This document shows, piece by piece, positions 17,051 to 24,981 of a stretch of 64,000 nucleotides of DNA (positions are counted from its first letter, which is position 1; every line of letters begins with the position of its first letter). Position numbers and translations under genes: made by a program. The DNA comes from UBA10677 sp045532295. Lineage in GTDB: Bacteria > Bacillota > Clostridia > Christensenellales > Pumilibacteraceae. Under the pieces are notes generated by a model. That model did no database searches and was not told the DNA's origin. It saw nothing but the letters and a program-made list of their open reading frames with translations. The stretch is taken from contig JAZSFP010000022.1 of the NCBI GenBank assembly GCA_045532295.1, positions 19,006 to 83,005 on the forward strand, read 5' to 3'.

Positions 17051-17432
17051 CGGTAAACACCCCGTGGGTGCGTTTAAGCCTTGACCAAACCGAGCGGAGC
17101 GAGAAGTGCCCCTCACGGCAGTGAGCACGCCCTCCGCAAATCCGCGGTTTCCTTGTATTACTCGTTTTTGAAACGTTTAACCCTTGACCAAACCGAGCGA
17201 AAGCGAGAAGACACTCCCGTTTGCAACGGGCGAGCGAAAGCGAGAAGACGCCCCCACTCGCAGTGGGGCGGAAGTATAACTTATAAACTGATTGCGCCAT
17301 AGCGCGAAAAGTCGCCCCCACGCGCCATAGCGCGAAGGTAAACACCCTATGGGTGTCTTTCTGGAGCGTAGCGATAGAAACTTACTAATCAACGCTTATT
17401 ATAGAAAAATACTTATTAAGGAGAAAATAATT

Positions 17433-17594
17433 ATGAAAAAGTATGAATGCACCGTATGTGGTTATATCTACGACGAAGAACTTGGCGATGCTGATAACGG
17501 CATTGCTCCCGGCACTAAGTGGGAGGATCTTCCCGAAGATTTCGTTTGTCCTCTTTGCGCCGTTGGCAAGGAAGATTTTAACGAAGTAGAGTAA
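17433..17594 (+). CDS. Rubredoxin
   Basis: A 53-residue iron protein with four Cys ligands: Cys6 and Cys9 (CTVCGYIYD) and Cys39 and Cys42 (CPLCAVG). The DADNGIAPGTKWEDLPEDF core is classic. It is a one-electron carrier in the cytoplasm and the likely donor to flavodiiron or peroxide-reducing enzymes; the flavodiiron fusion lies upstream across the repeat region. The ATG at 17433 has aaggag 9 nt before it; longer in-frame starts run into repeat DNA. Confidence 0.96.
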   Translation: MKKYECTVCGYIYDEELGDADNGIAPGTKWEDLPEDFVCPLCAVGKEDFNEVE

Positions 17595-17706
17595 AACTTA
17601 ACCTAACTTCGTACCCTTTTACATATTCATATTATTAAGTGAAACGCTAGTAAAGACTTGCGTAGTTTTTACTTGCGCTTTAACGGAGAACGATAAAAAA
17701 TCAACG

Positions 17707-17750
17707 AAAAAATCCAAGCGTTTCAAAAGCGAAAATGCTTGGATTTTTTT
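17707..17750. terminator. Bidirectional terminator
   Basis: A long stem, AAAAAATCCAAGC (17707-17719) with GCTTGGATTTTTTT (17737-17750), lies between the rubredoxin gene and the convergent DJ-1 gene. T tracts are present on both strands. Confidence 0.88.
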
Positions 17751-17780
17751 AATACGGTATTTAATTTTCGTGACAAAAGG

Positions 17781-18320
17781 CTAATTTTTCATAATGGATT
17801 TAGCCATAGAGATTGCGCTATCTTTACCCTTTAGAAGAGAGAGAAGTTCAAGCGAAAAATCAAGCGCAACTCCCATACCTTTAGCGGTGGTGAATATTCC
17901 GTCCGTTACTACGCCGTCGCTTACTACGGTTGCGCCTTTAAGATAACTTTCAAAGCCGGGATAACAGCAAGCGCGCTTACCGTTAAGAAGGTCGCGTTTT
18001 CCCAAAATAAAGGGCGCGGCGCATATCGCTCCTATCCTTCCGCCGTCGCTTATAGTTTGCTCGATTATTCTATCGGTAAATTCGCTCTCGTCGAGGTTTT
18101 TCGCCCCGGGCATACCGCCGGGAAGTATTAAAAGTTCAATCTTCTCTTGGGGAAGTTCGCTAAAAAGACAGTCCGTTTCGTACTTAATCTTATGCGCGCC
18201 TTCAACTATCTTTCCCGTTATTCCAACCGTTATTACCCTAAAGCCCGCTCTACGCAAAATATCCACGGGAGTGAGCGCCTCAATTTCTTCAAATCCGTCG
18301 GCAAAAAGAACGACTATCAT
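17781..18320 (-). CDS. DJ-1/PfpI-family protein
   Basis: A 179-residue class I glutamine-amidotransferase-like protein of the DJ-1/ThiJ/YajL group. The nucleophile elbow is GAICAAP (Cys100) and the upstream acidic residue lies in DGFEEIEA (about 15). Family members act in glyoxal/protein deglycase or oxidative-stress roles; the exact activity is not predictable. A taggaggt-like site precedes the ATG at 18320. It is single-gene, with its own promoter. Confidence 0.92.
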   Translation of the reverse strand: MIVVLFADGFEEIEALTPVDILRRAGFRVITVGITGKIVEGAHKIKYETDCLFSELPQEKIELLILPGGMPGAKNLDESEFTDRIIEQTISDGGRIGAICAAPFILGKRDLLNGKRACCYPGFESYLKGATVVSDGVVTDGIFTTAKGMGVALDFSLELLSLLKGKDSAISMAKSIMKN

Positions 18321-18345
18321 AAGTTACCTCCTGTCTTTCCTCTTT

Positions 18346-18374
18346 ATTATACCACTAAATTTTGCAAAATGCAA
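18346..18374 (-). promoter_or_regulatory. Promoter of the DJ-1 family gene
   Basis: Minus-strand TTGCAT (18369-18374), 17 bp, TATAAT (18346-18351). Confidence 0.78.
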
Positions 18375-18523
18375 GCGTATGGCTATTGCTTGAGAAAGAT
18401 ACCGTAAGAAAGGCGGAAACGCTATTTTGGGGCAATTTTGCGCGTCTAAAGCGAAATTAACGGTAAAAACTTTTAAAATAAAACCAAAAGCGCGTAAAAA
18501 CGCTTTTCTTTTTCGCGCGCGTG

Positions 18524-18532
18524 TGCTATAAT
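18524..18532 (+). promoter_or_regulatory. Extended -10 promoter of gyrB
   Basis: TGCTATAAT (an extended -10, TGnTATAAT) with only a weak -35 (TTTTCT). The leader is about 50 nt and AT-rich. A TATATA-rich run around 18547-18560 lies just before the ribosome site. Confidence 0.6.
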
Positions 18533-18589
18533 ATATAAGACATAACTATATATATAATATAGTTAAATTAAAGTATTTAGGAGTTCACT

Positions 18590-20494
18590 ATGGCAACGAA
18601 AGTGGAAAATGCTTACGATTCGAGCGAGATACAAGTACTCGAAGGACTTGAGCCCGTTAGAAAACGCCCCGGTATGTATATCGGCTCTACGGATATACGC
18701 GGTCTTCATCACCTTATCGTAGAAATCGTCGACAACAGCGTAGACGAGTCGCTTGCAGGCTACTGCAACGAGATAACGGTAGAGATAACGAGAGAGGGCG
18801 CGGTATCTGTTACTGATAACGGCAGAGGTATCCCCGTTGATATCCACCCCCAAGAGGGAGTGTCGGCAGTACAGGTCGTTCTAACCAAACTTCACGCAGG
18901 CGGAAAGTTCGGCGGTGGAGGATACAAGGTTTCGGGCGGACTTCACGGCGTAGGTCTTTCGGTCGTAAACGCGCTTTCCGAGTGGCTTGAGGTCGAGGTT
19001 AAGAAGAACGGCAAGGTATACCGTCAAAAGTATATGCGTGGCGTTCCTATGCGCGCGCTCGCTGAAGTTGGAGAGACGAGCGAGACGGGTACTAAGGTAT
19101 CCTTCTATCCCGACGACGAGATTTTCGAGACGGTGAACTTTGATTATCCCACTATCCGCGACAGACTTCGCGAAGTGGCGTACCTTAACAAAGGTCTTAA
19201 GATTAACCTTATCGACAATCGTCCCGAGCGCGAGCAGAGCGTAACTTTTAAGTACGACGGCGGTATTTTGGACTACGTGGAATACCTCAATCGCGAAAAG
19301 GAAACGATATTCCCCGCTACGCTGTATATTGAAAAACAGTACGATACGAACGCCGTTGAAATCGCTATGCAGTATAACTCAAGTTTCAGCGAAGAGATTT
19401 ATTCGTACGCTAACAATATAAACACCGAAGAGGGCGGAACGCACCTTCAGGGCTTTAAGGACACGCTCACCCGCGTTCTTAACGAGTACGCTCATCGCGA
19501 AAAGTTGGTTAAAGACGACTTCAAACTTTCGGGCGAGGACGTAAGAGAGGGCTTGACGGCAATCATTTCCGTTAAACTTGAAGAGCCACAGTTCGAAGGT
19601 CAGACCAAAACTAAACTTGGCAACTCCGAGATGCGCGCAGTAGTAACTAAAGCGCTTACCGAGGGGCTTGGCACTTACTTGGAGGAAAATCCCAAAGAGG
19701 CTAAGGAACTCATCGTTAAGACGGTAACTGCGCAAAAGGCGAGAGACGCGGCGAGAAAGGCAAGAGAGGATACGAGAAGAAAGGGCGCGCTTGAGTCCAC
19801 CTCGCTCCCCGGCAAACTTGCAGACTGTACCGACAAAGATGCAAGCCATTGCGAGATTTATTTGGTAGAGGGAGACTCTGCAGGCGGAACGGCTAAATCG
19901 GGACGCGACCGTCGTTTCCAAGCAATCCTCGCTCTTCGCGGTAAAATCCTTAACGTGCAAAAGGCGAGCCTTAATAGAATTATGGAAAACCAAGAAATCC
20001 GCGCTATGATAACGGCGTTTGGATGTGGAATTAACGAGAACTTCGACGAGAGCAAACTCCGTTACGACAAGATTATCTGTATGACCGATGCCGACGTAGA
20101 CGGCTCGCATATTAGAATACTTCTTCTTACCTTTATTTTCCGCTTTATGCGTCCGCTCATTGAACTTGGCCACGTGTATATCGCTCAGCCTCCGCTCTAT
20201 AAATGCACCAAAGGAAAGCAGGTAGAGTACTGTTACAGCGACGAGGAACTTCGCGATACGATTGAGAAGATGGGCAAGCCCGAGGTTCAGCGTTATAAAG
20301 GTCTTGGTGAGATGAACGCCGAGCAACTTTGGGAGACTACGATGGACCCCGATAGAAGAATACTCTTGAGAGTAACGATGGACGACGCGGAAGAGGCGAT
20401 GAAGACTTTCACGATGCTTATGGGCGACGAACCCGAACTTCGCCGTAAGTTTATCGAAGAGAACGCAACGCTCGTTAAAGACCTTGATATTTAG
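18590..20494 (+). CDS. gyrB: DNA gyrase subunit B
   Basis: The ATPase subunit of type II topoisomerase, 634 residues. The GHKL ATP site includes EIVDNSVDE, DNGRGIPVD and GGLHGVGLSVVNALS. The TOPRIM domain includes LVEGDSAGG, ALRGKILNV and DADVDGSHI. The C-terminal tail RYKGLGEMN supports GyrB rather than ParE. It lies directly upstream of gyrA; dnaA, dnaN and recF are not in the window, so this is not the usual origin cluster. Confidence 0.97.
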   Translation: MATKVENAYDSSEIQVLEGLEPVRKRPGMYIGSTDIRGLHHLIVEIVDNSVDESLAGYCNEITVEITREGAVSVTDNGRGIPVDIHPQEGVSAVQVVLTKLHAGGKFGGGGYKVSGGLHGVGLSVVNALSEWLEVEVKKNGKVYRQKYMRGVPMRALAEVGETSETGTKVSFYPDDEIFETVNFDYPTIRDRLREVAYLNKGLKINLIDNRPEREQSVTFKYDGGILDYVEYLNREKETIFPATLYIEKQYDTNAVEIAMQYNSSFSEEIYSYANNINTEEGGTHLQGFKDTLTRVLNEYAHREKLVKDDFKLSGEDVREGLTAIISVKLEEPQFEGQTKTKLGNSEMRAVVTKALTEGLGTYLEENPKEAKELIVKTVTAQKARDAARKAREDTRRKGALESTSLPGKLADCTDKDASHCEIYLVEGDSAGGTAKSGRDRRFQAILALRGKILNVQKASLNRIMENQEIRAMITAFGCGINENFDESKLRYDKIICMTDADVDGSHIRILLLTFIFRFMRPLIELGHVYIAQPPLYKCTKGKQVEYCYSDEELRDTIEKMGKPEVQRYKGLGEMNAEQLWETTMDPDRRILLRVTMDDAEEAMKTFTMLMGDEPELRRKFIEENATLVKDLDI

Positions 20495-20505
20495 GGAGAA
20501 AGATT

Positions 20506-23109
20506 ATGGCAGAGATGAACGACGAATTAAAAGAGTCGATAAGAAATAGTAAAATAGTAGAAGTCGAAGTAAACGGCGAAGTAAAGAAATCGTTTATTGC
20601 GTACGCAATGGCGGTAAACGTTTCGCGCGCAATCCCCGACGTTCGAGACGGTCTTAAACCCGTTCAAAGAAGAATACTTTATTCAATGGGCGAACTCAAT
20701 CTTTACTCTGATAAGCCCACCCGTAAATGCGCCAGAATCGTAGGCGACTGTATGGGTAAATACCACCCCCACGGCGACAGTTCAGTGTACTGCGCCCTCG
20801 TTCGTATGGCGCAACCCTTTAATATGGGTATACCCCTTATCGACGGTCAAGGAAACTTCGGTTCAGTGGACGGCGACGGCGCGGCGGCAATGCGTTATAC
20901 CGAGGCAAAACTTAGCAAAATCGCAAGCGAAATGCTCCGCGACCTCGACAAAGAAACGGTTGACTGGTATCCTAACTTCGACGATACGCTCGAACAGCCC
21001 ACCGTACTTCCCTCGCGTTTTCCCAACCTTTTGGTAAACGGCTCCGACGGTATTGCCGTTGGTATGGCGACGAATATCCCCACGCATAACCTTCAAGAAG
21101 TTATCGACGCAACCTGCGCGCTTATTGATAATCCCGAGATTAGCGTAGACGAACTTATGGAGTTCGTGCCTGCTCCCGACTTTTCGACTGGCGGACTTAT
21201 TATGGGCAGAAACAGAATTCGCCAAGCGTACAGAACGGGTAGAGGCGGTATCGTAGTTCGCGCGAAGACGGAAATCGTCGAACTTAGCGGTGGTAAGCAC
21301 CAAATCGTAGTTACCGAACTTCCCTATCAAGTAAATAAGGCTGAACTTATCAAGAATATGGCTAACCTCGTTCGCGACAAGAAGGTAGAGGGTATTACCG
21401 ATATTCGTGACGAAAGCGACCGCGACGGACTTAGAATTGCTATTGATATTCGCCGTGACGCTCAGCCCCAGGTCGTTCTTAACACGCTCTTTAAGCATAC
21501 CGAACTTCAAAAGTCGGACGGAATTATCTTCCTTGCGCTCGTAAACGGCGAGCCTAAAATTCTCAACCTTAAAGAAATGCTCTTCTATTATCTTGAGCAT
21601 CAAAAAGAGGTTATTGAGAGAAGAACGAGATACGACCTTAAAAAAGCGCAGGAGCGCGAGCATATCTTAAACGGCTTGGTCGTTGCTCTTGCTAACATCG
21701 ACGAAGTAATCGAGACCATTAAAAAGAGTAAGGATAAGTACGAGGCGTCCGCTAATCTTCAAGAAAAATTCGTGCTTTCCGAAAAGCAGGCAAGCGCAAT
21801 CTTGGAGATGAGATTACAGCGTCTTACCGGGTTGGAAGTAGAGGCGATTAAAGCCGAACTTAAACAAATCGAAGAGAGAATTGCGGACTTAACTGACATT
21901 TTACAAAAGCCCGAAAGAATTCTTGCAATCGTAAAAGAAGAGATTACCGAAATTCGCGACAAGTACGCTCGTCCTCGCCGTAGTGAACTTTGCATTGATT
22001 ACGACGAGATTGACATTGCGGACTTAATCGACAGAGAGGACGTAGTAATTTCTATGACGCACTCGGGCTATGTAAAACGCCTTCCCGTACGCGAGTACAA
22101 GGCTCAGCACCGCGGTGGCACGGGTATTACCGCGCATAAGCCCAAGGACGACGACGATTTCATTGAGAATATGTTCGTAACCTGCACGCACGACGACTTA
22201 TTGTTCTTCACGAACTTTGGTAGAGTGTATAGAATTAAGGCTTACGAAGTTCCCGAGGCGGAGAGAACTGCAAGAGGCAGAGCAATCGTAAACCTCCTCC
22301 AACTCCAGCCCGACGAGAAAGTCAACGCTATAATTCCTATCAAGGAAGAGTACGAGGGCGGTGGATATATGATGCTCGCTACTCGCGACGGTCTCGTGAA
22401 GAGAACCTCGATGGAAGAGTACAAGCAGATTAGAAAAGTGGGCAAGATAGCCATTTCGCTCAACGAGGGCGACGAACTCATATCTGCTCAACTCGTGGGC
22501 GACGACGATGAAATCTTGCTTGCGTCGACGAGCGGAAAGTGTATTCGTTTCTCGGCGTTAAGCGTTCGCGCTACCGGTAGAACCTCTATGGGCGTGCGCT
22601 CTATTAAGATTGAGGGCGAAGACAAGGTAGTAGATATGGCGGTTATTAGAGCGGGCGAGAGCCAAGAAGTTCTCACCGTATCGAGAAACGGCTACGGAAA
22701 GCGTACCGATATTGACGAATACAGACTTCAAAGCAGAGCGGGCAAGGGAACGGTTGCAGGTAAATTTAGCGAGCAAACGGGCGAACTGGTTAACCTCAAA
22801 CTGATAAATCCCGACGACGACGTAATGATTATTGCGGATAACGGCGTAATCATTAGAATGAAGGCGAGCGAAATATCCAAGATTTCCCGTAACACCAAGG
22901 GCGTACGCATTATGCGTATGAGAGGGGAAGGCGCGGTAGTTTGCGTATCCGTTGCCCCTGCCGAGATGAGCGACGAGGAACTTGACAAGTTGGAGGCGGA
23001 GCACGCTGAACAGTATGCTAAAAAGGACGCTGAAGACAGAGAAAACGCCGAGGTAGTAGAAGAAGTGGAAGACGCTATCGAAACTGCCGAGAGCGAAGAC
23101 GAGGAATAA
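20506..23109 (+). CDS. gyrA: DNA gyrase subunit A
   Basis: The breakage-reunion subunit, 867 residues. The active-site tyrosine is Tyr131 in AAAMRYTEA and the winged-helix region precedes it. The C-terminal half carries six beta-pinwheel blades; a QRGGTG-like GyrA box (HRGGTGITAHK) confirms GyrA over ParC. An acidic tail (EDAIETAESEDEE) follows. At the quinolone-interaction helix, HPHGDSSVYC keeps the Ser but has Cys96 where Asp or Glu is usual. It starts 11 nt after gyrB with a gggag site. Confidence 0.97.
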   Translation: MAEMNDELKESIRNSKIVEVEVNGEVKKSFIAYAMAVNVSRAIPDVRDGLKPVQRRILYSMGELNLYSDKPTRKCARIVGDCMGKYHPHGDSSVYCALVRMAQPFNMGIPLIDGQGNFGSVDGDGAAAMRYTEAKLSKIASEMLRDLDKETVDWYPNFDDTLEQPTVLPSRFPNLLVNGSDGIAVGMATNIPTHNLQEVIDATCALIDNPEISVDELMEFVPAPDFSTGGLIMGRNRIRQAYRTGRGGIVVRAKTEIVELSGGKHQIVVTELPYQVNKAELIKNMANLVRDKKVEGITDIRDESDRDGLRIAIDIRRDAQPQVVLNTLFKHTELQKSDGIIFLALVNGEPKILNLKEMLFYYLEHQKEVIERRTRYDLKKAQEREHILNGLVVALANIDEVIETIKKSKDKYEASANLQEKFVLSEKQASAILEMRLQRLTGLEVEAIKAELKQIEERIADLTDILQKPERILAIVKEEITEIRDKYARPRRSELCIDYDEIDIADLIDREDVVISMTHSGYVKRLPVREYKAQHRGGTGITAHKPKDDDDFIENMFVTCTHDDLLFFTNFGRVYRIKAYEVPEAERTARGRAIVNLLQLQPDEKVNAIIPIKEEYEGGGYMMLATRDGLVKRTSMEEYKQIRKVGKIAISLNEGDELISAQLVGDDDEILLASTSGKCIRFSALSVRATGRTSMGVRSIKIEGEDKVVDMAVIRAGESQEVLTVSRNGYGKRTDIDEYRLQSRAGKGTVAGKFSEQTGELVNLKLINPDDDVMIIADNGVIIRMKASEISKISRNTKGVRIMRMRGEGAVVCVSVAPAEMSDEELDKLEAEHAEQYAKKDAEDRENAEVVEEVEDAIETAESEDEE

Positions 23110-23115
23110 AGAATA

Positions 23116-24021
23116 ATGGCGTCAACAAGGAATAAAACGCTGACGCTTACCGAGGAAGAAACGCGGAGATTTTTAGGTCACTGCGTTTCTTCGTCCGCTA
23201 TAAACGAGGGCAAAAGCGGTCTGATTAACGGCGATTTTTTCGAGGTTGCGCCTACGCTCAAAGAAAAGAGCGTAGACCTTCTTATCGCCGACCCTCCCTA
23301 TAATTTAACCAAGGCTTATAAGAGCGGAACTTTTAAAAAGACGAGCGACGCCGAATACGAGGCGTTTACGCGGAAATGGATAGAAAAATGCCTACCGTTA
23401 TTGAAAAATACCGCCAGCGTGTATATCTGTTGCGATTGGAAGAGCAGTATCGTGATAGGAGCGGTTCTGTCCGACTACTTTACCGTTAGAAACCGCATTA
23501 CTTGGCAAAGAGAAAAGGGCAGAGGCGCGAAAGACAACTGGAAGAACGGTATGGAGGATATTTGGTACTGTACGGTTAATGGCGAGTTTACCTTTAACCT
23601 CGATAGCGTAAAACAGCGAAAGAAAGTTATTGCGCCTTATACGGAGGGCGGTCAGCCTAAGGACTGGTTTAGCGAGGACGGAAAGAAGTGGCGATACACT
23701 TGCCCCTCGAACTTTTGGGACGACATTACCGTGCCGTACTGGTCGATGAGCGAGAACACCGCGCACCCCACTCAAAAGCCCGAAAAATTGCTTGCTAAAC
23801 TGATTTTAGCCTCGTCGAGCGAGGGCGATTTAGTGTTCGACCCCTTCGCAGGTAGCGGTTCGACGCTCGTTACGGCTAAAAAACTCAACAGGCGGTACGC
23901 AGGCGTAGAAAAGAGCGAAGAGTACTGCGCTTGGTGTGAGTGTAGGCTTGATAGAGCAAACGAGGACAAGAGTATTCAGGGCTACGAAGAGGGAGTATTT
24001 TTTGCGCGTAACGGCGAATAA
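23116..24021 (+). CDS. Solitary beta-class DNA methyltransferase
   Basis: A 301-residue SAM-dependent DNA amino-methyltransferase. The catalytic motif IV (IADPPYNL, about 56-63) precedes the SAM-binding motif (VFDPFAGSGST, about 239-249) and the AHPTQKPEKL element, the order of the beta class (N6-adenine or N4-cytosine). No restriction endonuclase or specificity gene is nearby, so it looks like an orphan regulatory or housekeeping methylase. It begins 6 nt after gyrA and shares that transcript. Recognition sequence unknown. Confidence 0.9.
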   Translation: MASTRNKTLTLTEEETRRFLGHCVSSSAINEGKSGLINGDFFEVAPTLKEKSVDLLIADPPYNLTKAYKSGTFKKTSDAEYEAFTRKWIEKCLPLLKNTASVYICCDWKSSIVIGAVLSDYFTVRNRITWQREKGRGAKDNWKNGMEDIWYCTVNGEFTFNLDSVKQRKKVIAPYTEGGQPKDWFSEDGKKWRYTCPSNFWDDITVPYWSMSENTAHPTQKPEKLLAKLILASSSEGDLVFDPFAGSGSTLVTAKKLNRRYAGVEKSEEYCAWCECRLDRANEDKSIQGYEEGVFFARNGE

Positions 24022-24077
24022 AAGATGAAAATTTGCTAAAAAAAGCAAAAACTCCGCGCTTATAACACTTTAATGGC

Positions 24078-24106
24078 TTGCCAAAACTTAACTATAATGC
24101 TATAAT
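24078..24106 (+). promoter_or_regulatory. Promoter for pheA (and probably secA)
   Basis: TTGCCA (24078-24083), 17 bp, TATAAT (24101-24106), in the short gap after the methyltransferase. Confidence 0.75.
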
Positions 24107-24159
24107 TATACGGCTACGGTAAAAATTTATAAAGAATTAGTAGCAACAAGGAAATGCTT

Positions 24160-24945
24160 ATGAGCAAGAAAATTGCCTATTTTGGCGACGAGAGTAGTTT
24201 TACTTACGCTTGCGCCATTGAAAATTACAGAGGAAACGAGATGGTTGGTTACGCCACTATCTTTAGCGCGATTGAGGCAGTCCACCTCGGTTTAGTGGAC
24301 GGCGCGCTCGTTCCTATCGAAAACAGCGTGGGCGGTACGGTGGGCGAGACGATTGACGCGCTCAGACTTCACAAAGTTTATATAACCGCTCAACACCTTC
24401 TTCCCGTTCGTCACTCGCTTATTACGGTCAAGGGCGCGGAGAAGAGCAAGATTAAAAGAGTGTATTCGCACTATCAGGCGCTTTCGCAATGCGAGAAGTA
24501 CCTTAAAAGCGAACTTCCCCAAGCAACGCTAATGCCCGTATCAAGTACGAGCGAGGCTCTTAAGGTTTTATCGAAGAGCGACGAGGCGGCGATAGCGCGT
24601 CTTCCTCTCCCCGGTCAGACCGTGCTTGAGAGCGGAATAGAGGATAACAAGCACAACGTAACGAGGTTCGTCTATCTTGAGAGAACGCCCTCGTTTAACG
24701 GTCAAAGCGTAAGCGTAACTTTCGATACGCCTAACCGCCCGGGCGCGCTACTTAAGGTGTTGCTCGTGTTCGAGGAACTGGGTATCAATATGCACAAACT
24801 TGAATCGCGTCCTGCTCGCGACGGCGAATTCCATTACTGGTTCTACGTGGAATTTGGTAGCGACGGAGACGAGAAGGCGATTATGGAAGTTATTGAAAAA
24901 CTTCGCGAGCGAACCGAGAGGATGCGTTTCCTCGGAAATTACTAA
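24160..24945 (+). CDS. pheA: Prephenate dehydratase
   Basis: Converts prephenate to phenylpyruvate in phenylalanine synthesis, 261 residues. The catalytic domain covers about 1-180 (PIENSVGGTVGETIDAL; the usual TRF motif reads VTRFVYLER). The C-terminal ACT domain contains the phenylalanine-binding ESRP (KLESRPARDGE), so it should be feedback-inhibited by Phe. There is no chorismate mutase domain. The ATG at 24160 is preferred over 24154 because the aagga site ends only 1-2 nt before the latter. Confidence 0.94.
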   Translation: MSKKIAYFGDESSFTYACAIENYRGNEMVGYATIFSAIEAVHLGLVDGALVPIENSVGGTVGETIDALRLHKVYITAQHLLPVRHSLITVKGAEKSKIKRVYSHYQALSQCEKYLKSELPQATLMPVSSTSEALKVLSKSDEAAIARLPLPGQTVLESGIEDNKHNVTRFVYLERTPSFNGQSVSVTFDTPNRPGALLKVLLVFEELGINMHKLESRPARDGEFHYWFYVEFGSDGDEKAIMEVIEKLRERTERMRFLGNY

Positions 24946-24981
24946 AAAACAATAGCCCTTTGGGGCGATAAGGAGTATAAA

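Larger units (their letters stand above)
16621..17400. repeat. Gene-free mosaic of direct repeats and hairpins
   Basis: About 780 nt between the flavodiiron gene and the rubredoxin hold no convincing gene. The first 30 nt include a GCGAA/TTCGC hairpin followed by GTTTTGTT (16638-16658), possibly the upstream operon's terminator. A CGGTCACGTACGT motif occurs near 16660 and 16779. The rest is built from three repeat units, each present twice, and short hairpins with different stems. Short open frames here are GC-rich repeat translations with no domains and are not called. Confidence 0.85.

Noticed and set aside
16836..17356. CRISPR-like array
   Set aside because: Repeat units differ in length, are chained rather than separated by unique equal-length spacers, and no cas genes are present.
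16683..17392. Several short open frames on both strands in the repeat region
   Set aside because: They overlap one another, translate repeat units, lack ribosome sites and show no domains.
18420..18589. Replication origin near gyrB
   Set aside because: No cluster of DnaA boxes and no dnaA/dnaN/recF neighbours; the AT-rich run is short and fits a gyrB leader.
19379..20326. Long antisense open frame opposite gyrB
   Set aside because: Same codon-shadow effect; no independent evidence of a gene.
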